Below are positions 25,291 through 35,151 of a stretch of DNA of 64,000 nucleotides, piece after piece (within the stretch, counting starts at the first letter, position 1; each line of letters opens with the position of its first letter). The translations under genes were made by a program, and so were the position numbers. This DNA is from Geodermatophilus sp. DSM 45219 (GTDB lineage Bacteria > Actinomycetota > Actinomycetes > Mycobacteriales > Geodermatophilaceae). The stretch covers positions 558,001-622,000 of the forward strand of contig NZ_FNIQ01000003.1 of assembly GCF_900104025.1 (NCBI RefSeq), given 5' to 3'. Below the pieces are notes generated by a model. That model made no database searches. It was not told where the DNA came from and was given only the letters and a program-made list of their open reading frames with translations.

Positions 25291-26778
25291 TCAGGTCTCG
25301 TTCCGGGCGGCCCACCACGCGCGCAGCTCGGCCTCGGCCTCGTCGGGGTCCAGGGGGCCGCGCTCGAGCCGCAGGTCCTTGAGGTGCTTCCAGGCCTCGC
25401 CGACCTCCCGGCCGGGCTGGATGCCGAGGATCGCCATGATCGCGTTGCCGTCGAGGTCGGGCCGCACCCGCGCGAGGTCCTCGGCGGCCGACAGCTCGGC
25501 GATCCGCTGCTCCAGCGAGTCGTAGGTCGCCGACAGCGCGGCGGCCCGCCGCTTGTTGCGCGTCGTGCAGTCCGACCGCACCAGCTTGTGCAGCCGCGGC
25601 AGCAGGTCGCCGGCGTCGGTGACGTAGCGGCGCACCGCCGAGTCGGTCCACTCGCCGCGGCCGTAGCCGTGGAAGCGCAGGTGCAGGAAGGTCAGCCGGG
25701 CCACCGCCTCGGTGACGTCCTTGGGGTAGCGCAGCGCCTGCAGCCGCCTGCGCACCAGCTTCGCCCCGACCACCTCGTGGTGGTGGAAGGACACCCGGCC
25801 GCGCGGCTCGTGCCGACGGGTGGCCGGCTTGCCGACGTCGTGCAGCAGCGCGGCCAGCCGCAGCACCAGGTCCGGCGACTCCGCGTCCGGATCGGCCTCC
25901 TCGAGCGCGATCGCCTGGTCGAGCACGGTCAGCGAGTGGCTGTAGACGTCCTTGTGCTGGTGGTGCTCGTCGATCTCCATCCGCAGCGCGGAGAGCTCGG
26001 GCAGGACGACGTCGGCCAGCCCGGTGTCCACGAACAGCTCCAGCGCCGCCCGCGGGGAGTCCTGCAGGAGCGTCTTCGACAGCTCCAGCTGCACCCGCTC
26101 GGGGGTGATCCGGCCCAGCGCGGCGGCGAGCGAGGTCATCGCCTCGACCACCTCCTCGACCGGGGTCAGGCCGAGCTGGGCGACGAACCGGACCGCGCGC
26201 AGCATCCGCAGCGGGTCGTCGGCGAAGGAGTCCACCGCGGTCCCCGGCGTCCGCAGCCGCCGGGCCAGCAGGTCGCCCAGCCCGCCGTAGGGGTCGGTGA
26301 CGGTGCGGTCCGGACCGAGCGAGACGGCCATCGCGTTGACGGTGAAGTCGCGGCGGGCCAGGTCGTCGACGAGCGAGTCGCCCCAGGCCACCTCGGGGTT
26401 GCGCGACTCCCGGTCGTAGCGGTCGGCGCGGAAGGTGGTGATCTCCAGCCGGACGCCGTCGACCTCGGCGCCGACCGTGCCGAAGGCGATGCCGGTGTTC
26501 CACGTGGAACTGGCGACGCCGCGGAGGAGCCGCAGCACGTCGTCGGGCCGGGCGTCGGTGGTGAGGTCCAGGTCGCCGGCCACGCGCGGCTCCCCGGACC
26601 CCGCGGCCAGCAGCGCGTCGCGGACCGACCCGCCCACCAGGTGGACCTCGAACCCGGCGTCGGTGAACCGCCTGCCCAGCCGGGTCAGGACGGGGGAGAC
26701 GTCGACGAGCGCGCGCACCGTCTCCTGGACGGCGGGGGGAACGGCATCGTCACCAGGACTCGAGGGCTGACCGGACAC
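25291..26778 (-). CDS. pcnA: CCA tRNA nucleotidyltransferase
   Basis: A 495-residue enzyme that adds or repairs the 3' CCA end of tRNAs. The class II nucleotidyltransferase head has VGGSVRDALL and DLDLTTDARPDD (metal-binding Asp pair). RRDFTVNAMA and DDPLRMLRAVRF, for nucleotide and tRNA contacts, follow. A C-terminal HD-type domain (LLHDVGKPATR) is present as in Rv3907c. The GTG at 26778 precedes the fold by a short extension. A perfect parS site lies within the coding sequence. It is divergent from the Nudix gene, as in M. tuberculosis. Confidence 0.93.
   Translation of the reverse strand: MSGQPSSPGDDAVPPAVQETVRALVDVSPVLTRLGRRFTDAGFEVHLVGGSVRDALLAAGSGEPRVAGDLDLTTDARPDDVLRLLRGVASSTWNTGIAFGTVGAEVDGVRLEITTFRADRYDRESRNPEVAWGDSLVDDLARRDFTVNAMAVSLGPDRTVTDPYGGLGDLLARRLRTPGTAVDSFADDPLRMLRAVRFVAQLGLTPVEEVVEAMTSLAAALGRITPERVQLELSKTLLQDSPRAALELFVDTGLADVVLPELSALRMEIDEHHQHKDVYSHSLTVLDQAIALEEADPDAESPDLVLRLAALLHDVGKPATRRHEPRGRVSFHHHEVVGAKLVRRRLQALRYPKDVTEAVARLTFLHLRFHGYGRGEWTDSAVRRYVTDAGDLLPRLHKLVRSDCTTRNKRRAAALSATYDSLEQRIAELSAAEDLARVRPDLDGNAIMAILGIQPGREVGEAWKHLKDLRLERGPLDPDEAEAELRAWWAARNET
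26496..26511. promoter_or_regulatory. parS site inside the CCA-enzyme gene
   Basis: GTTCCACGTGGAAC (26497-26510) is perfect and lies within coding sequence (SSTWNTG codons), about 14.5 kb from parA. Confidence 0.8.
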
Positions 26779-26834
26779 GACGGTCGAGGGTAGTGGCGTG
26801 GCGGATCGACCCCGGTCCGGCTCCGCGCCCCGTC

Positions 26835-26895
26835 GGAGGACCCCGCTGGCCCCACCACCCGCACGCTCGCGGCGGGACCCCTGCAGCGCGGCCAC
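26835..26895 (+). repeat. dispersed hairpin element, copy J (partial)
   Basis: It keeps the opening GGAGGACC, the core GCACGCTCGCGGCGGGACCCCTG and a reduced CGCTG/CAGCG stem. It sits in the divergent gap between pcnA and the Nudix gene. Confidence 0.55.
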
Positions 26896-26946
26896 CATCG
26901 CTGCTCGGTCGCTGCGACGTTCCCGGAGCTGTCGCCCGACGCGCGC

Positions 26947-26952
26947 TACCCT
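26947..26952 (+). promoter_or_regulatory. -10 element of the Nudix operon, probable leaderless mRNA
   Basis: TACCCT ends 6 bp before the ATG at 26959. Confidence 0.5.
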
Positions 26953-26958
26953 CCTCGC

Positions 26959-27435
26959 ATGGCTGGGACGGGCGGACGAGGGCGCCCCGGCCGCCGGCTG
27001 CGCCGGGTCGACGAGACCTCCGCCGGGGGCCTGGTGGTGGCCGACGACCCCATCACGGGGCCGCGTGCCGCCCTCATCGGCCGCACCGACCGCCGCGGCC
27101 GGTTGCTCTGGTCGCTGCCCAAGGGCCACATCGAGGAGGGCGAGACCCCGGAGGACACCGCCGTCCGGGAGGTCGCCGAGGAGACCGGCATCATCGGCGA
27201 GGTCGTCGCCCCGCTGGGCATCATCGACTTCTGGTTCGTCGCCGACGGCCGGCGCGTGCACAAGACGGTGCACCACTTCCTGCTGCGCGCCATCGGAGGA
27301 GCCCTGTCCGACGCCGACATCGAGGTGACCGAGGTCGCCTGGGTGCCCCTCGACGAGCTCGGCGCGCGGCTCGCCTACGCCGACGAGCGGGCGCTGGTCG
27401 AGCGGGCACCCGCGCTCCTCGCCGACAGCGCGTGA
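26959..27435 (+). CDS. Nudix hydrolase (MutT4-like)
   Basis: A 158-residue Nudix enzyme. The Nudix box [23 protein letters not shown] (residues about 54-76) is intact, including the REVAEE metal site. It hydrolyses a nucleoside diphosphate derivative; the exact substrate is unknown. Position matches Rv3908 (mutT4), next to the CCA enzyme and ahead of the DUF6049 and MurJ genes. Its stop overlaps the start of the next gene (GTGA), so the two are translationally coupled. Confidence 0.9.
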   Translation: MAGTGGRGRPGRRLRRVDETSAGGLVVADDPITGPRAALIGRTDRRGRLLWSLPKGHIEEGETPEDTAVREVAEETGIIGEVVAPLGIIDFWFVADGRRVHKTVHHFLLRAIGGALSDADIEVTEVAWVPLDELGARLAYADERALVERAPALLADSA

Positions 27436-29735
27436 GGCGCCGGTCGGCTGCCGGGGGCGCCGGCGGCCGGCCCGCGGTGCCGGGATCCGGCCGTCCTCCC
27501 CGGCGGACGGCGGCCGCCGCCACCCTGGCCGGGCTGCTCGTCGTCCCCACCGTGGCCCTGGCGCCGCCGGCGGCCGCCGCGACCGAGGAGCCGGCGCCGG
27601 CCGCCGACGAGCAGCCCGTGGACGTCGAGCTGACCCGGCTGGACCCCCGCACGCTCTCCCCCGGGGCCACCGTCACCGTGGCCGGCACGCTGACCAACAC
27701 CGGCACCGAGACGCTGACCGACCTGGACCTGCGGCTGCAGCGCGGCGCGCCGGTCACCACCCGCGGCGAGCTGCAGGCGGGGGACGGCGACCCCGATCCG
27801 ATGACCGCCGCGGCCACCCCGTTCCAGGACGCCGCCGCCGAGCTGCGACCGGGCGACTCGGCGCCCTTCACGCTGACCACGACCACCGACGCGCTGGCCG
27901 TCACCGGGGACGGCGTCTACCCGGTGCTGCTCAACCTCAACGGCGTCGGGCCGGACGGGGAGCGCCGCCGGGTCGGCGAGCTGGCCACCCAGCTGGTCCA
28001 GCCGCCCCTGCTGCCCGCCGTGCCGACCGGCGTCGCCTGGCTGTGGCCGCTGGTCGAGCGCACCCACCGCGATCCCTCCGGCGCGTTCCTCGACGACGGG
28101 CTGGCGCGGGAGGTCGCGGCCGGCGGCCGGCTGGACCGGGTCCTGGCCAGCCTCGAGCAGCTGCCCCGGACCGCTCCCGCGGGAGGCGGCGAGCCGGTGC
28201 CCGTCGTCCCGGTGACCCTGGCCGTCGACCCCGCGCTGGTCGAGGGGCTCGCGGTCATGGCCGACGGCCCCTACGCCGTCGCGGGCGAGGCCGGGTCGGG
28301 CACCGAGGAGGCCGCCGCCTTCCTGGACCGGCTGCGCGCCGTCGCCGCCCTCCACCCCGTCGTCGCGCTGCCCTACGGCGACGTCGACGCCGACGCGCTC
28401 ACCGCGACCGGCTTGCCGGAGGTCCTCGCCCGCAGCCTGCCCGGCACCCCCGGGGGGACGACGCAGGACGGCGCCGGCGCACCCACCGGCCCCGCGACCG
28501 GCCTGGCCGGCGTGGCCGTGCTCCGCGAGGTCCTCGGCGTCGAGCCGCGCACCGACCTGGCCTGGGCGGTCGGCGGCTCGTTGCGCGCGGAGACCCTCGG
28601 CGTGCTGGCCGACGGCGGCGTCGAGGAGGTCGTGCTGTCCCCCGCCGGCCTCACCGACGGGTCGGCGGGCCTGGGCCTGAGCGGCCCGGCCGCGGCCCGG
28701 ACGACGGTGCCCACCGCGGACGGCGCGGTCGAGGCCCTGGTCGCCGACCCCGTGCTCAGCGACGTCACGGGGGTGCCCGGCGGCCCCCGGGCCGTCGAGC
28801 AGCGGCACCTCGCGGAGCTGGCGCTGCTCGCCCTCCAGCCGGGCGGCGCCGCGGCGGGCCAGAGCGTGCTGGTGGCCCCGCCGCGGGAGGTCGACCCCGA
28901 CCCCGCCGCGGTCACCGCGGCGATGGCGCTGTCCGCCCAGCTGCCCGGGCTCCGGCCGGCCACCGTGGCCGAGCTCGGCGACGGCCCGGTCGCGGTCACC
29001 GGCGAGCTGGTCCCCCCGCCCGGGCCGGGCGGCCTGGCGCCCGCCGGGCTGGCCGACGTCGCCGCCGCGGTCGCGGTCCGCGACCAGCTGGCCGGTGCCG
29101 TGGTCGGCGATGCCGCGTCGGCCCTGGCCCCGTGGGACGCGGCGATCGCCCGCACCACGTCGTCGGCCTGGCGCGACGAGCCGACCGCGTTCGTCGAGGC
29201 CGCGGGCGACCTGCGGGCGGCGATGGGCCGGCTGCTGGAGCGGGTCACCCTGCTCTCGCCGGCCGACGGCACCTACAGCCTGGCCTCCAGCGACGCTCCG
29301 CTCGTGCTGACCGTCCGCAACGACCTCCCCTTCGCCCTGCGGGTGCAGCTGCGGCTGGAGACCCGCGGCAACGCGCTGGTGGTGGGCGACCTCGGCGACC
29401 AGGTGCTCGAGCCGGAACAGCGGACGACGCTGCAGGTCCCGACCGAGGTGCGCCAGCCCGGCCGCTTCGGCGTCGTCGCCACGCTCACCACCCCGGACGG
29501 CGCCCCGCTGGGCGACCCGGTGCAGCTGCAGGTGCAGAGCACCGCCTACGGCACGATCTCGGTGGTCATCACCCTCTGCGCGGCCGGGTTGCTGGCGCTG
29601 CTCTTCCTCCGCCGCCTGGTGCGGTTCGTGCTGCGCCGTCGCCGCGGCGGTGCCGACGGGGACGGCGACCTCCCGGGAGGCCCCGCGCCCGACGGTGCGG
29701 CGGTCCCGCTGCCGCCGACGCGGAGCCCGGTGTGA
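27432..29735 (+). CDS. DUF6049 membrane-anchored extracellular protein
   Basis: A 767-residue exported protein. The Arg-rich start and the hydrophobic [19 protein letters not shown] form a signal sequence. A large extracytoplasmic region follows, with an Ig-like N-terminal part ([20 protein letters not shown]). A C-terminal helix ([18 protein letters not shown]) with basic tail anchors it. It corresponds to Rv3909, always found just before MurJ in actinobacteria, so a link to cell-wall assembly is likely; no activity is known. The GTG at 27432 overlaps the Nudix stop by 4 bp. Confidence 0.82.
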   Translation: MRRRSAAGGAGGRPAVPGSGRPPRRTAAAATLAGLLVVPTVALAPPAAAATEEPAPAADEQPVDVELTRLDPRTLSPGATVTVAGTLTNTGTETLTDLDLRLQRGAPVTTRGELQAGDGDPDPMTAAATPFQDAAAELRPGDSAPFTLTTTTDALAVTGDGVYPVLLNLNGVGPDGERRRVGELATQLVQPPLLPAVPTGVAWLWPLVERTHRDPSGAFLDDGLAREVAAGGRLDRVLASLEQLPRTAPAGGGEPVPVVPVTLAVDPALVEGLAVMADGPYAVAGEAGSGTEEAAAFLDRLRAVAALHPVVALPYGDVDADALTATGLPEVLARSLPGTPGGTTQDGAGAPTGPATGLAGVAVLREVLGVEPRTDLAWAVGGSLRAETLGVLADGGVEEVVLSPAGLTDGSAGLGLSGPAAARTTVPTADGAVEALVADPVLSDVTGVPGGPRAVEQRHLAELALLALQPGGAAAGQSVLVAPPREVDPDPAAVTAAMALSAQLPGLRPATVAELGDGPVAVTGELVPPPGPGGLAPAGLADVAAAVAVRDQLAGAVVGDAASALAPWDAAIARTTSSAWRDEPTAFVEAAGDLRAAMGRLLERVTLLSPADGTYSLASSDAPLVLTVRNDLPFALRVQLRLETRGNALVVGDLGDQVLEPEQRTTLQVPTEVRQPGRFGVVATLTTPDGAPLGDPVQLQVQSTAYGTISVVITLCAAGLLALLFLRRLVRFVLRRRRGGADGDGDLPGGPAPDGAAVPLPPTRSPV

Positions 29736-29748
29736 GCCGGGACGCCGC

Positions 29749-31776
29749 ATGAGCGAACGCCCGGTGGAGGAGCGCCCGGTGGGGGAGGAGCAGCGCCGTC
29801 CCCTGCCCCCGGTGCCTCCGTCGTCCGCCGCGGTCCGCCGGGCCGCCGGTGGTCCCCCGCCGGCCGAGCGCGCGCGGCGGGAGGCCGCGCCGCCGGTGGA
29901 CGGTCCGCCACCGGTCGCCGGGCCGGCGACCCCGCCACCCCTGCCGCCGCCCCCCTATCCGCAGGCCCCGCCCGGCGGCCGGCCGCTGCCACCGGTCCCG
30001 CCACCGGCGCCGCGGGTCCGGGACCTGCCGCCGGTGCCGCCGCCGCGGCGGGCCTCGCGCTGGGTCCCCGGGCCCGACGACACCCAGCTCATCCCGGTGC
30101 TGCCCGCGGTGCCGCGCCCGGTCGACGAGACCGAGGAGGACGCCGAGGCCCGCGAGGGCCGCCCCGGCGCCAGCCGCGGCATCCTGCGCGCCGCCGGCAC
30201 GATGGCGGTGGCCACGCTGGTCTCCCGCATCACCGGGCTGCTGCGCACGATGGTGCTCACCGCGGCGCTGGGCGTGGGCCTGGTCGGTGACGCCTACAAC
30301 ACCTCGAACACGCTGCCCAACATCGTCTACGAGCTGCTGCTCGGCGGGGTGCTGACCTCGGTGGTGGTGCCGCTGCTGGTGCGCGCGCAGGAGCGGGACG
30401 ACGACGGCGGTGCCTCCTACGCGCAGCGGCTGGCCACCGTGGCCAGCGCCGGGCTGGTCGTCGTCACCGCCCTGGCGGTGCTGGCCGCGCCGGCGCTCAC
30501 CCGGCTCTACGGCCTGGGCGAGGACCCCGAGCAGTACCGGCTGGCCACCTGGCTGGCGCGGATCCTGCTGCTGGAGATCGTCTTCTACGGGATCGGGGCG
30601 CTGGCGCAGGCGATCCTCAACTCCCGCGGGGTGTTCGGCCCGCCGGCCTGGGCGCCGGTGCTCAACAACGTGGTCGTGATCGCCACGGGGCTGCTCTTCG
30701 TCGCGGCGAGCGGCCCCGGCGACCTGGCGCCGGCCACGATCACCCCGGGGCAGGTGTGGCTGCTCGGCGGCGGCACCACGCTGGGCATCGCCGTCCAGGC
30801 GCTGGTGCTGCTGCCGCTGCTGCGCCGCGCGGGCGTCCCGCTGCGGCCCCGCTGGGGGCTGCGGGACACCGGGCTGCGCGAGGCGGGCGGGCTGGGGCTG
30901 TGGGTGATCGGCTACGTGGCGATCAGCCAGGTGGGCGTCGTGGTGGCCACCCGGATCGCCAACGACGCCGGGCGGGACGGCGGGCTCGGGTCGCTCGGCT
31001 TCGCCAACGCCAGCCTGCTGTTCCAGATGCCCTACGGGATCATCGGCGTCGCCCTGCTGACGGCGCTGGTGCCGCGGATGAGCCGCGCCGCGGCGCGCTC
31101 CGACGTCCCCGGTGTGGTGCGCGACCTCTCCCTGGGCACCCGGCTGTCGGCCCTCGGCCTGCTGCCGGTCAGCGCGGCGCTGACCGTGCTCGGCCCGGCG
31201 ATCGCGGTGCTGGCCTTCGCCCGCGGGAACACCGGCGTCGAGGAGGCCCGCACGATCGGGGTCGCGCTGGCCGTGGGCGCCTTCGGGCTGCTGCCGATGG
31301 CGGTCACCCTGCTGCAGCTGCGGGTGTTCTACGCGATGAAGGACGCCCGCACCCCGACGCTGCTGCAGCTCGGCATGGTCGGCGTGCGGGTGCCGCTGCT
31401 GCTGCTCGTGCCGGTGGTCGTGGAACCGCGGTGGGTGGTGGCCGGCCTGATGCTGGCCACCAGCCTCACCTACCTGGCCGGCTGGGCCCTCGGCAACGTC
31501 CTGCTGCGCCGCCGTCTCGGGTCGCTGGAGGGCCGGACCACGCTGCTCCCGGTGCTCCGCGTGGCCGTCGTCGCGGTGGCCGCCGGGCTGCTGGGCCGGC
31601 TGGCGGTGTCCCTGGCCGACGACGCCCTGGGGCCGTCGGTGGCAGGGTCGCTCGGCACCGTGCTGCTCGGTACCGTGGTCATCGGCGTCGCGACCCTCGG
31701 AGGGCTCGTGTTCGCCCGCGTCCCCGAGCTGCAGGGGCCCCTCGCGGCCGTGCGGACCAGGCTGGGGCGCGGGTGA
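29749..31776 (+). CDS. murJ: lipid II flippase MurJ
   Basis: A 675-residue MurJ/MviN protein. The first 140 or so residues are a Pro-rich cytoplasmic extension. The MVF domain then begins ([19 protein letters not shown]) with about 14 membrane helices and the conserved [14 protein letters not shown] motif. It exports lipid-linked peptidoglycan precursor across the membrane. In M. tuberculosis (Rv3910) MurJ is fused to a pseudokinase; here it ends at the membrane domain and the pseudokinase is a separate gene downstream. It lies 13 bp after the DUF6049 gene. Confidence 0.92.
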   Translation: MSERPVEERPVGEEQRRPLPPVPPSSAAVRRAAGGPPPAERARREAAPPVDGPPPVAGPATPPPLPPPPYPQAPPGGRPLPPVPPPAPRVRDLPPVPPPRRASRWVPGPDDTQLIPVLPAVPRPVDETEEDAEAREGRPGASRGILRAAGTMAVATLVSRITGLLRTMVLTAALGVGLVGDAYNTSNTLPNIVYELLLGGVLTSVVVPLLVRAQERDDDGGASYAQRLATVASAGLVVVTALAVLAAPALTRLYGLGEDPEQYRLATWLARILLLEIVFYGIGALAQAILNSRGVFGPPAWAPVLNNVVVIATGLLFVAASGPGDLAPATITPGQVWLLGGGTTLGIAVQALVLLPLLRRAGVPLRPRWGLRDTGLREAGGLGLWVIGYVAISQVGVVVATRIANDAGRDGGLGSLGFANASLLFQMPYGIIGVALLTALVPRMSRAAARSDVPGVVRDLSLGTRLSALGLLPVSAALTVLGPAIAVLAFARGNTGVEEARTIGVALAVGAFGLLPMAVTLLQLRVFYAMKDARTPTLLQLGMVGVRVPLLLLVPVVVEPRWVVAGLMLATSLTYLAGWALGNVLLRRRLGSLEGRTTLLPVLRVAVVAVAAGLLGRLAVSLADDALGPSVAGSLGTVLLGTVVIGVATLGGLVFARVPELQGPLAAVRTRLGRG

Positions 31777-31844
31777 GCAGCGCGGCGCCGCCGCCGGGGC
31801 GACCGAGCCGCCGGCACGGACGGGACAGGGGGCCGGGCGCACCG

Positions 31845-33461
31845 ATGACGTCCACGACCACCGGTCTCCCCGACCGCTACCGCCCGCTGGACGAGGTCGG
31901 CCCGACCGAGACCACCGCGACCGGGGTCATCCACTGCTGGCGAGCCAAGGACCGGATCCTCAACCGCGACGTCGCCATCCGCGTGCACACCCCCGGCGGG
32001 CCGGCCGCCCGCGAGTGGATCACCCGGGCGCTCACCGCCGGCGGGCTGGCCACGCCCGCGCTGGCGATGGTCTACGACGCCGCCGAGGGCAGCGGCGATC
32101 CGCAGACCCCCGGCGGTGCCGCCTACGTCGTCAACGAGTGGATCGAGGGCCGCACCCTCGCCGAGCGGCTGGCCGAGGGCCCGATGCCCGAGCGGGAGGC
32201 GCGCACCGTGCTGCGCCGGCTCGCCGAGGGCGTCGCCGCGGCCCACCGGGTCGGCCTGGCCGTCGGCGGCCTCACCCCGGAGACCGTCGTCCTGCGGCCC
32301 AACGGCCTGGTCGGGCTGCGCTCGGTGCCCGCCGCCAGCGGCACCGTGCAGGGGGACGTCGCCGCGCTCGGCGGGCTGCTCGAGTTCTGCCTCACCGGCC
32401 GCCGGCCGGACGGGACGGCCGGCGGGGCGACGGCCGGGATGCCGCCGGACCTGGCCGCGCTGGTCCGCCGCGCCCGCTCCACCCAGCCCGGCGCCGGGCT
32501 CTCCAGCGTCGCCGCCATGGCCGCCCTGCTCGCCGAGCGCCCGCGCACCGGGCACACCTCCGAGCCGCTGCGCGCCCCCGACGAGTCCGACAGCGGGTGG
32601 CTGCGCCGGCTGCGCGAGCGCCGGGAGGAGGACCGCGCCGGCGCCCCGGACGTCGCGGTCGACCCGGCGCCGACCCGCGACGCGTCGTCGACCCCCCACC
32701 CGCCGCTGGACGCGCGCGGCCTGCCCCCGGTGCCCGGCCGCCGGTACGACGACGACGAGGACGACGACCTGCTCCCGATGTCGGCCGGCATCGGTGGGCG
32801 GGACGAGGACCGCGGGCCGGACGACGACGCGGCGCACGCCCGCCGGCGCCGGCTGGTCGTCGTCGGCCTACCGCTGCTCGCGCTGGCGGTGGTGATCGCG
32901 CTGGCCGTCTGGCTCGGCAACGTGATCTCCCCCGACGACGTCGCCGGAGACCAGGCCCCCGCACCGACCGCGCCGTCGAGCAGCGCACCGGCCGCGGAGG
33001 ACGCCCCACCCGACGAGAGCGCCGCGCTCGCGATCGCCGGCGCGTCGGTCTACAACCCCCAGGGCGACGGCGAGCCGGAGAACCCCGACGACGTGCCGCT
33101 GTCCTTCGACGGCGACCCGGCCACCGGCTGGTCCACGGTGACCTACCGCGGGTCCCCGGCGTTCGGGAACCTCAAGGACGGCGTCGGCGTCCTGTACGAC
33201 CTCGGCTCGGAGCAGGCCCTGGCCGGGCTCGGCGTCACCGGCTCCGCGGGGGCGACCGTCGAGGTGCGCGCCGGCGACCAGCCCGACGGCGACCTCGAGT
33301 CCTATGCCGTCGTGGCGAGCGGCGCGGTGGGATCGGGAGAGCTGACCTTCGACGAGCCGGTGACCACGCGGTACGTGCTGCTGTGGGTCACCGGGCTGGT
33401 GCCCTCCGACGGCGGGTTCTCCGCCGAGATCACCGAGGTCAGCCTCACTCCGGCGGGCTAG
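31845..33461 (+). CDS. membrane pseudokinase with discoidin-like outer domain
   Basis: A 538-residue protein from the ATG at 31845; a GTG at 31773 overlapping the murJ stop (GTGA) is a possible longer start. Residues 1 to about 230 are a kinase-like fold lacking catalysis: the VAIK lysine is Arg (DVAIRVH) and the HRD/DFG motifs are lost ([17 protein letters not shown]). A disordered linker, one membrane helix (about 350) and an outer galactose-binding/discoidin-like domain follow ([13 protein letters not shown]). It is the split-off counterpart of the MviN pseudokinase domain that PknB phosphorylates in mycobacteria, so it probably regulates MurJ. Confidence 0.85.
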   Translation: MTSTTTGLPDRYRPLDEVGPTETTATGVIHCWRAKDRILNRDVAIRVHTPGGPAAREWITRALTAGGLATPALAMVYDAAEGSGDPQTPGGAAYVVNEWIEGRTLAERLAEGPMPEREARTVLRRLAEGVAAAHRVGLAVGGLTPETVVLRPNGLVGLRSVPAASGTVQGDVAALGGLLEFCLTGRRPDGTAGGATAGMPPDLAALVRRARSTQPGAGLSSVAAMAALLAERPRTGHTSEPLRAPDESDSGWLRRLRERREEDRAGAPDVAVDPAPTRDASSTPHPPLDARGLPPVPGRRYDDDEDDDLLPMSAGIGGRDEDRGPDDDAAHARRRRLVVVGLPLLALAVVIALAVWLGNVISPDDVAGDQAPAPTAPSSSAPAAEDAPPDESAALAIAGASVYNPQGDGEPENPDDVPLSFDGDPATGWSTVTYRGSPAFGNLKDGVGVLYDLGSEQALAGLGVTGSAGATVEVRAGDQPDGDLESYAVVASGAVGSGELTFDEPVTTRYVLLWVTGLVPSDGGFSAEITEVSLTPAG

Positions 33462-33480
33462 CGCGGGGGAATCCAGGACC

Positions 33481-33486
33481 TACGAT
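33481..33486 (+). promoter_or_regulatory. -10 element of trxB, probable leaderless mRNA
   Basis: TACGAT ends 7 bp before the GTG at 33494; no ribosome binding site is present. Confidence 0.55.
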
Positions 33487-33493
33487 CCTCGTT

Positions 33494-34513
33494 GTGCCGC
33501 CTGTGACGACAGACCACCCGACCCCCGGCCCCGCGGTGACGGCGGAGCACGCGGAGCCCGCGATCCCGCCCGCCGAGCACGACGGCGTCCGTGACCTGAT
33601 CATCATCGGGTCCGGACCGGCCGGGTACACCGCGGCCGTCTACGCCGCCCGCGCGAACCTCCACCCACTGGTGTTCGAGGGCTCGCAGTTCGGCGGCGCG
33701 CTGATGACGACCACCGAGGTCGAGAACTTCCCCGGCTTCCCCGAGGGCGTCCAGGGCCCGCAGCTGATGGACGACATGCGCACCCAGGCCGAGCGCTTCG
33801 GCGCCGAGCTGGTCGCCCGCGACGTCACCGAGGTCGACCTGACCGCCGAGCCGAAGACCGTCAAGGTCGGCGACGAGGTGCACCGCGCGCACGCCGTCAT
33901 CGTCGCCACCGGCTCGAAGTACCGGTACCTCGGCCTGGACAACGAGGCCCGGCTGCTCGGCCGCGGCGTCTCGGCCTGCGCCACCTGCGACGGCTTCTTC
34001 TTCCGCGACCAGGACATCGTGGTCGTCGGCGGTGGCGACTCCGCGATGGAGGAGGCCACCTTCCTCACCCGGTTCGCCAAGACGGTGACCGTGGTCCACC
34101 GGCGGGAGGAGCTGCGCGCGTCGAAGATCATGCAGAAGCGCGCGCAGGACAACGAGAAGATCCGCTGGGCCCTCGGCAAGCAGGTCACCGACGTCCTCGG
34201 CGACAGCACGGTCTCCGGCGTCCAGCTGACCGACGTCGGCACCGGCGCCACCGAGGAGCTCCCGGTGAGCGGCGTGTTCGTGGCCATCGGCCACGACCCC
34301 CGCAGCGAGCTCTTCGCCGGGCAGCTCAAGCTCGACGACGAGGGCTACGTCCAGGTGGAGCACCCGACCACCCGGACCAACATCGACGGCGTGTTCGCCT
34401 GCGGCGACGTCGTCGACCACATCTACCGCCAGGCCATCACCTCGGCCGGCACCGGCGCCGCGGCGGCCATCGACGCCGAGCGCTGGCTGGCCGAGGCCTT
34501 CGGCGAGCGCTGA
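33494..34513 (+). CDS. trxB: thioredoxin-disulfide reductase
   Basis: A 339-residue low-molecular-weight thioredoxin reductase. It has FAD-binding [19 protein letters not shown], the redox-active ACATCDG (Cys-x-x-Cys) and NADPH-binding [13 protein letters not shown]. The C-terminal FAD motif is [12 protein letters not shown]. It transfers electrons from NADPH to thioredoxin, encoded next. About 30 residues precede the fold. In many actinobacteria sigM and its anti-sigma gene lie between the pseudokinase and trxB; here they are absent. Confidence 0.95.
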   Translation: MPPVTTDHPTPGPAVTAEHAEPAIPPAEHDGVRDLIIIGSGPAGYTAAVYAARANLHPLVFEGSQFGGALMTTTEVENFPGFPEGVQGPQLMDDMRTQAERFGAELVARDVTEVDLTAEPKTVKVGDEVHRAHAVIVATGSKYRYLGLDNEARLLGRGVSACATCDGFFFRDQDIVVVGGGDSAMEEATFLTRFAKTVTVVHRREELRASKIMQKRAQDNEKIRWALGKQVTDVLGDSTVSGVQLTDVGTGATEELPVSGVFVAIGHDPRSELFAGQLKLDDEGYVQVEHPTTRTNIDGVFACGDVVDHIYRQAITSAGTGAAAAIDAERWLAEAFGER

Positions 34514-34654
34514 GCCGGCGTTCGCCGGCGGCCCGGGGCGGGCATCCCGCCCCCGACGGGCATACACCGCCCACCCGGCGGGTTGTCCCCTGACAGACCC
34601 ACCCGGCCGGAGCCGCTGCGCTCCGACCGTCCACGGACCACGAGGAGAACGACC

Positions 34655-34981
34655 ATGGCAGGCAACACCGTGACGGTCACCGACGCGACCTTCGCCGACG
34701 ACGTGCTGGGCAGCGACAAGCCCGTGCTCGTCGACTTCTGGGCCGAGTGGTGCGGACCGTGCAAGATGGTCGCCCCGGTCCTCGAGGAGATCGCCTCCGA
34801 GCACGCCGACAAGCTGACGATCGCCAAGCTCAACATCGACGAGAACCCGCAGATCGCCCGCGACTACCAGGTCATGTCGATCCCGACCATGACGGTGTTC
34901 CAGGGCGGCAAGCCGGTGAAGAGCATCATCGGCGCCAAGCCGAAGGGCGCGATCCTCTCGGACCTCGCCGACTACCTCTAA
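34655..34981 (+). CDS. trxA: thioredoxin
   Basis: A 108-residue thioredoxin with the active site WCGPC (FWAEWCGPCKMVAP) and the cis-proline segment MSIPTMTVF. It reduces protein disulfides and is recycled by TrxB, encoded 141 bp upstream. The ATG at 34655 has GAGGAGAAC as ribosome binding site. A full copy of the hairpin element follows directly and probably terminates the transcript. Confidence 0.97.
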   Translation: MAGNTVTVTDATFADDVLGSDKPVLVDFWAEWCGPCKMVAPVLEEIASEHADKLTIAKLNIDENPQIARDYQVMSIPTMTVFQGGKPVKSIIGAKPKGAILSDLADYL

Positions 34982-34985
34982 GGAG

Positions 34986-35060
34986 AAGGACCACCCTCCT
35001 CCCCACGCCTCGCAGGCTCGGCGCGGGCCCCTGGAGGGTGGCCGTTCCAGCACGTCGCCC
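34986..35060 (+). repeat. dispersed hairpin element, copy B
   Basis: A full copy with a perfect 9-bp stem, CCACCCTCC (34991-34999) and GGAGGGTGG (35033-35041), followed by GCCGTTCCAGCACGTCGCC. It starts five bases after the trxA stop. Confidence 0.75.
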
Positions 35061-35137
35061 GGGGCCTCCCCCGCCACTGCGGGGGAGGCCCTCGCGCGTC
35101 TGCGGCCCCTCGCCGGGCCGGGACGGCGCCCGGGGAC

Positions 35138-35143
35138 CACAAT
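35138..35143 (+). promoter_or_regulatory. possible -10 element of cwlM
   Basis: CACAAT ends 8 bp before the ATG at 35152. A GTG at 35146 in the same frame is an alternative start. Confidence 0.35.
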
Positions 35144-35151
35144 CGGTGCCG

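Noticed and set aside
26496-26511. Intragenic palindrome in pcnA read as a transcription-factor site
   Set aside because: It matches the parS core exactly and lies mid-gene, so ParB binding explains it better.
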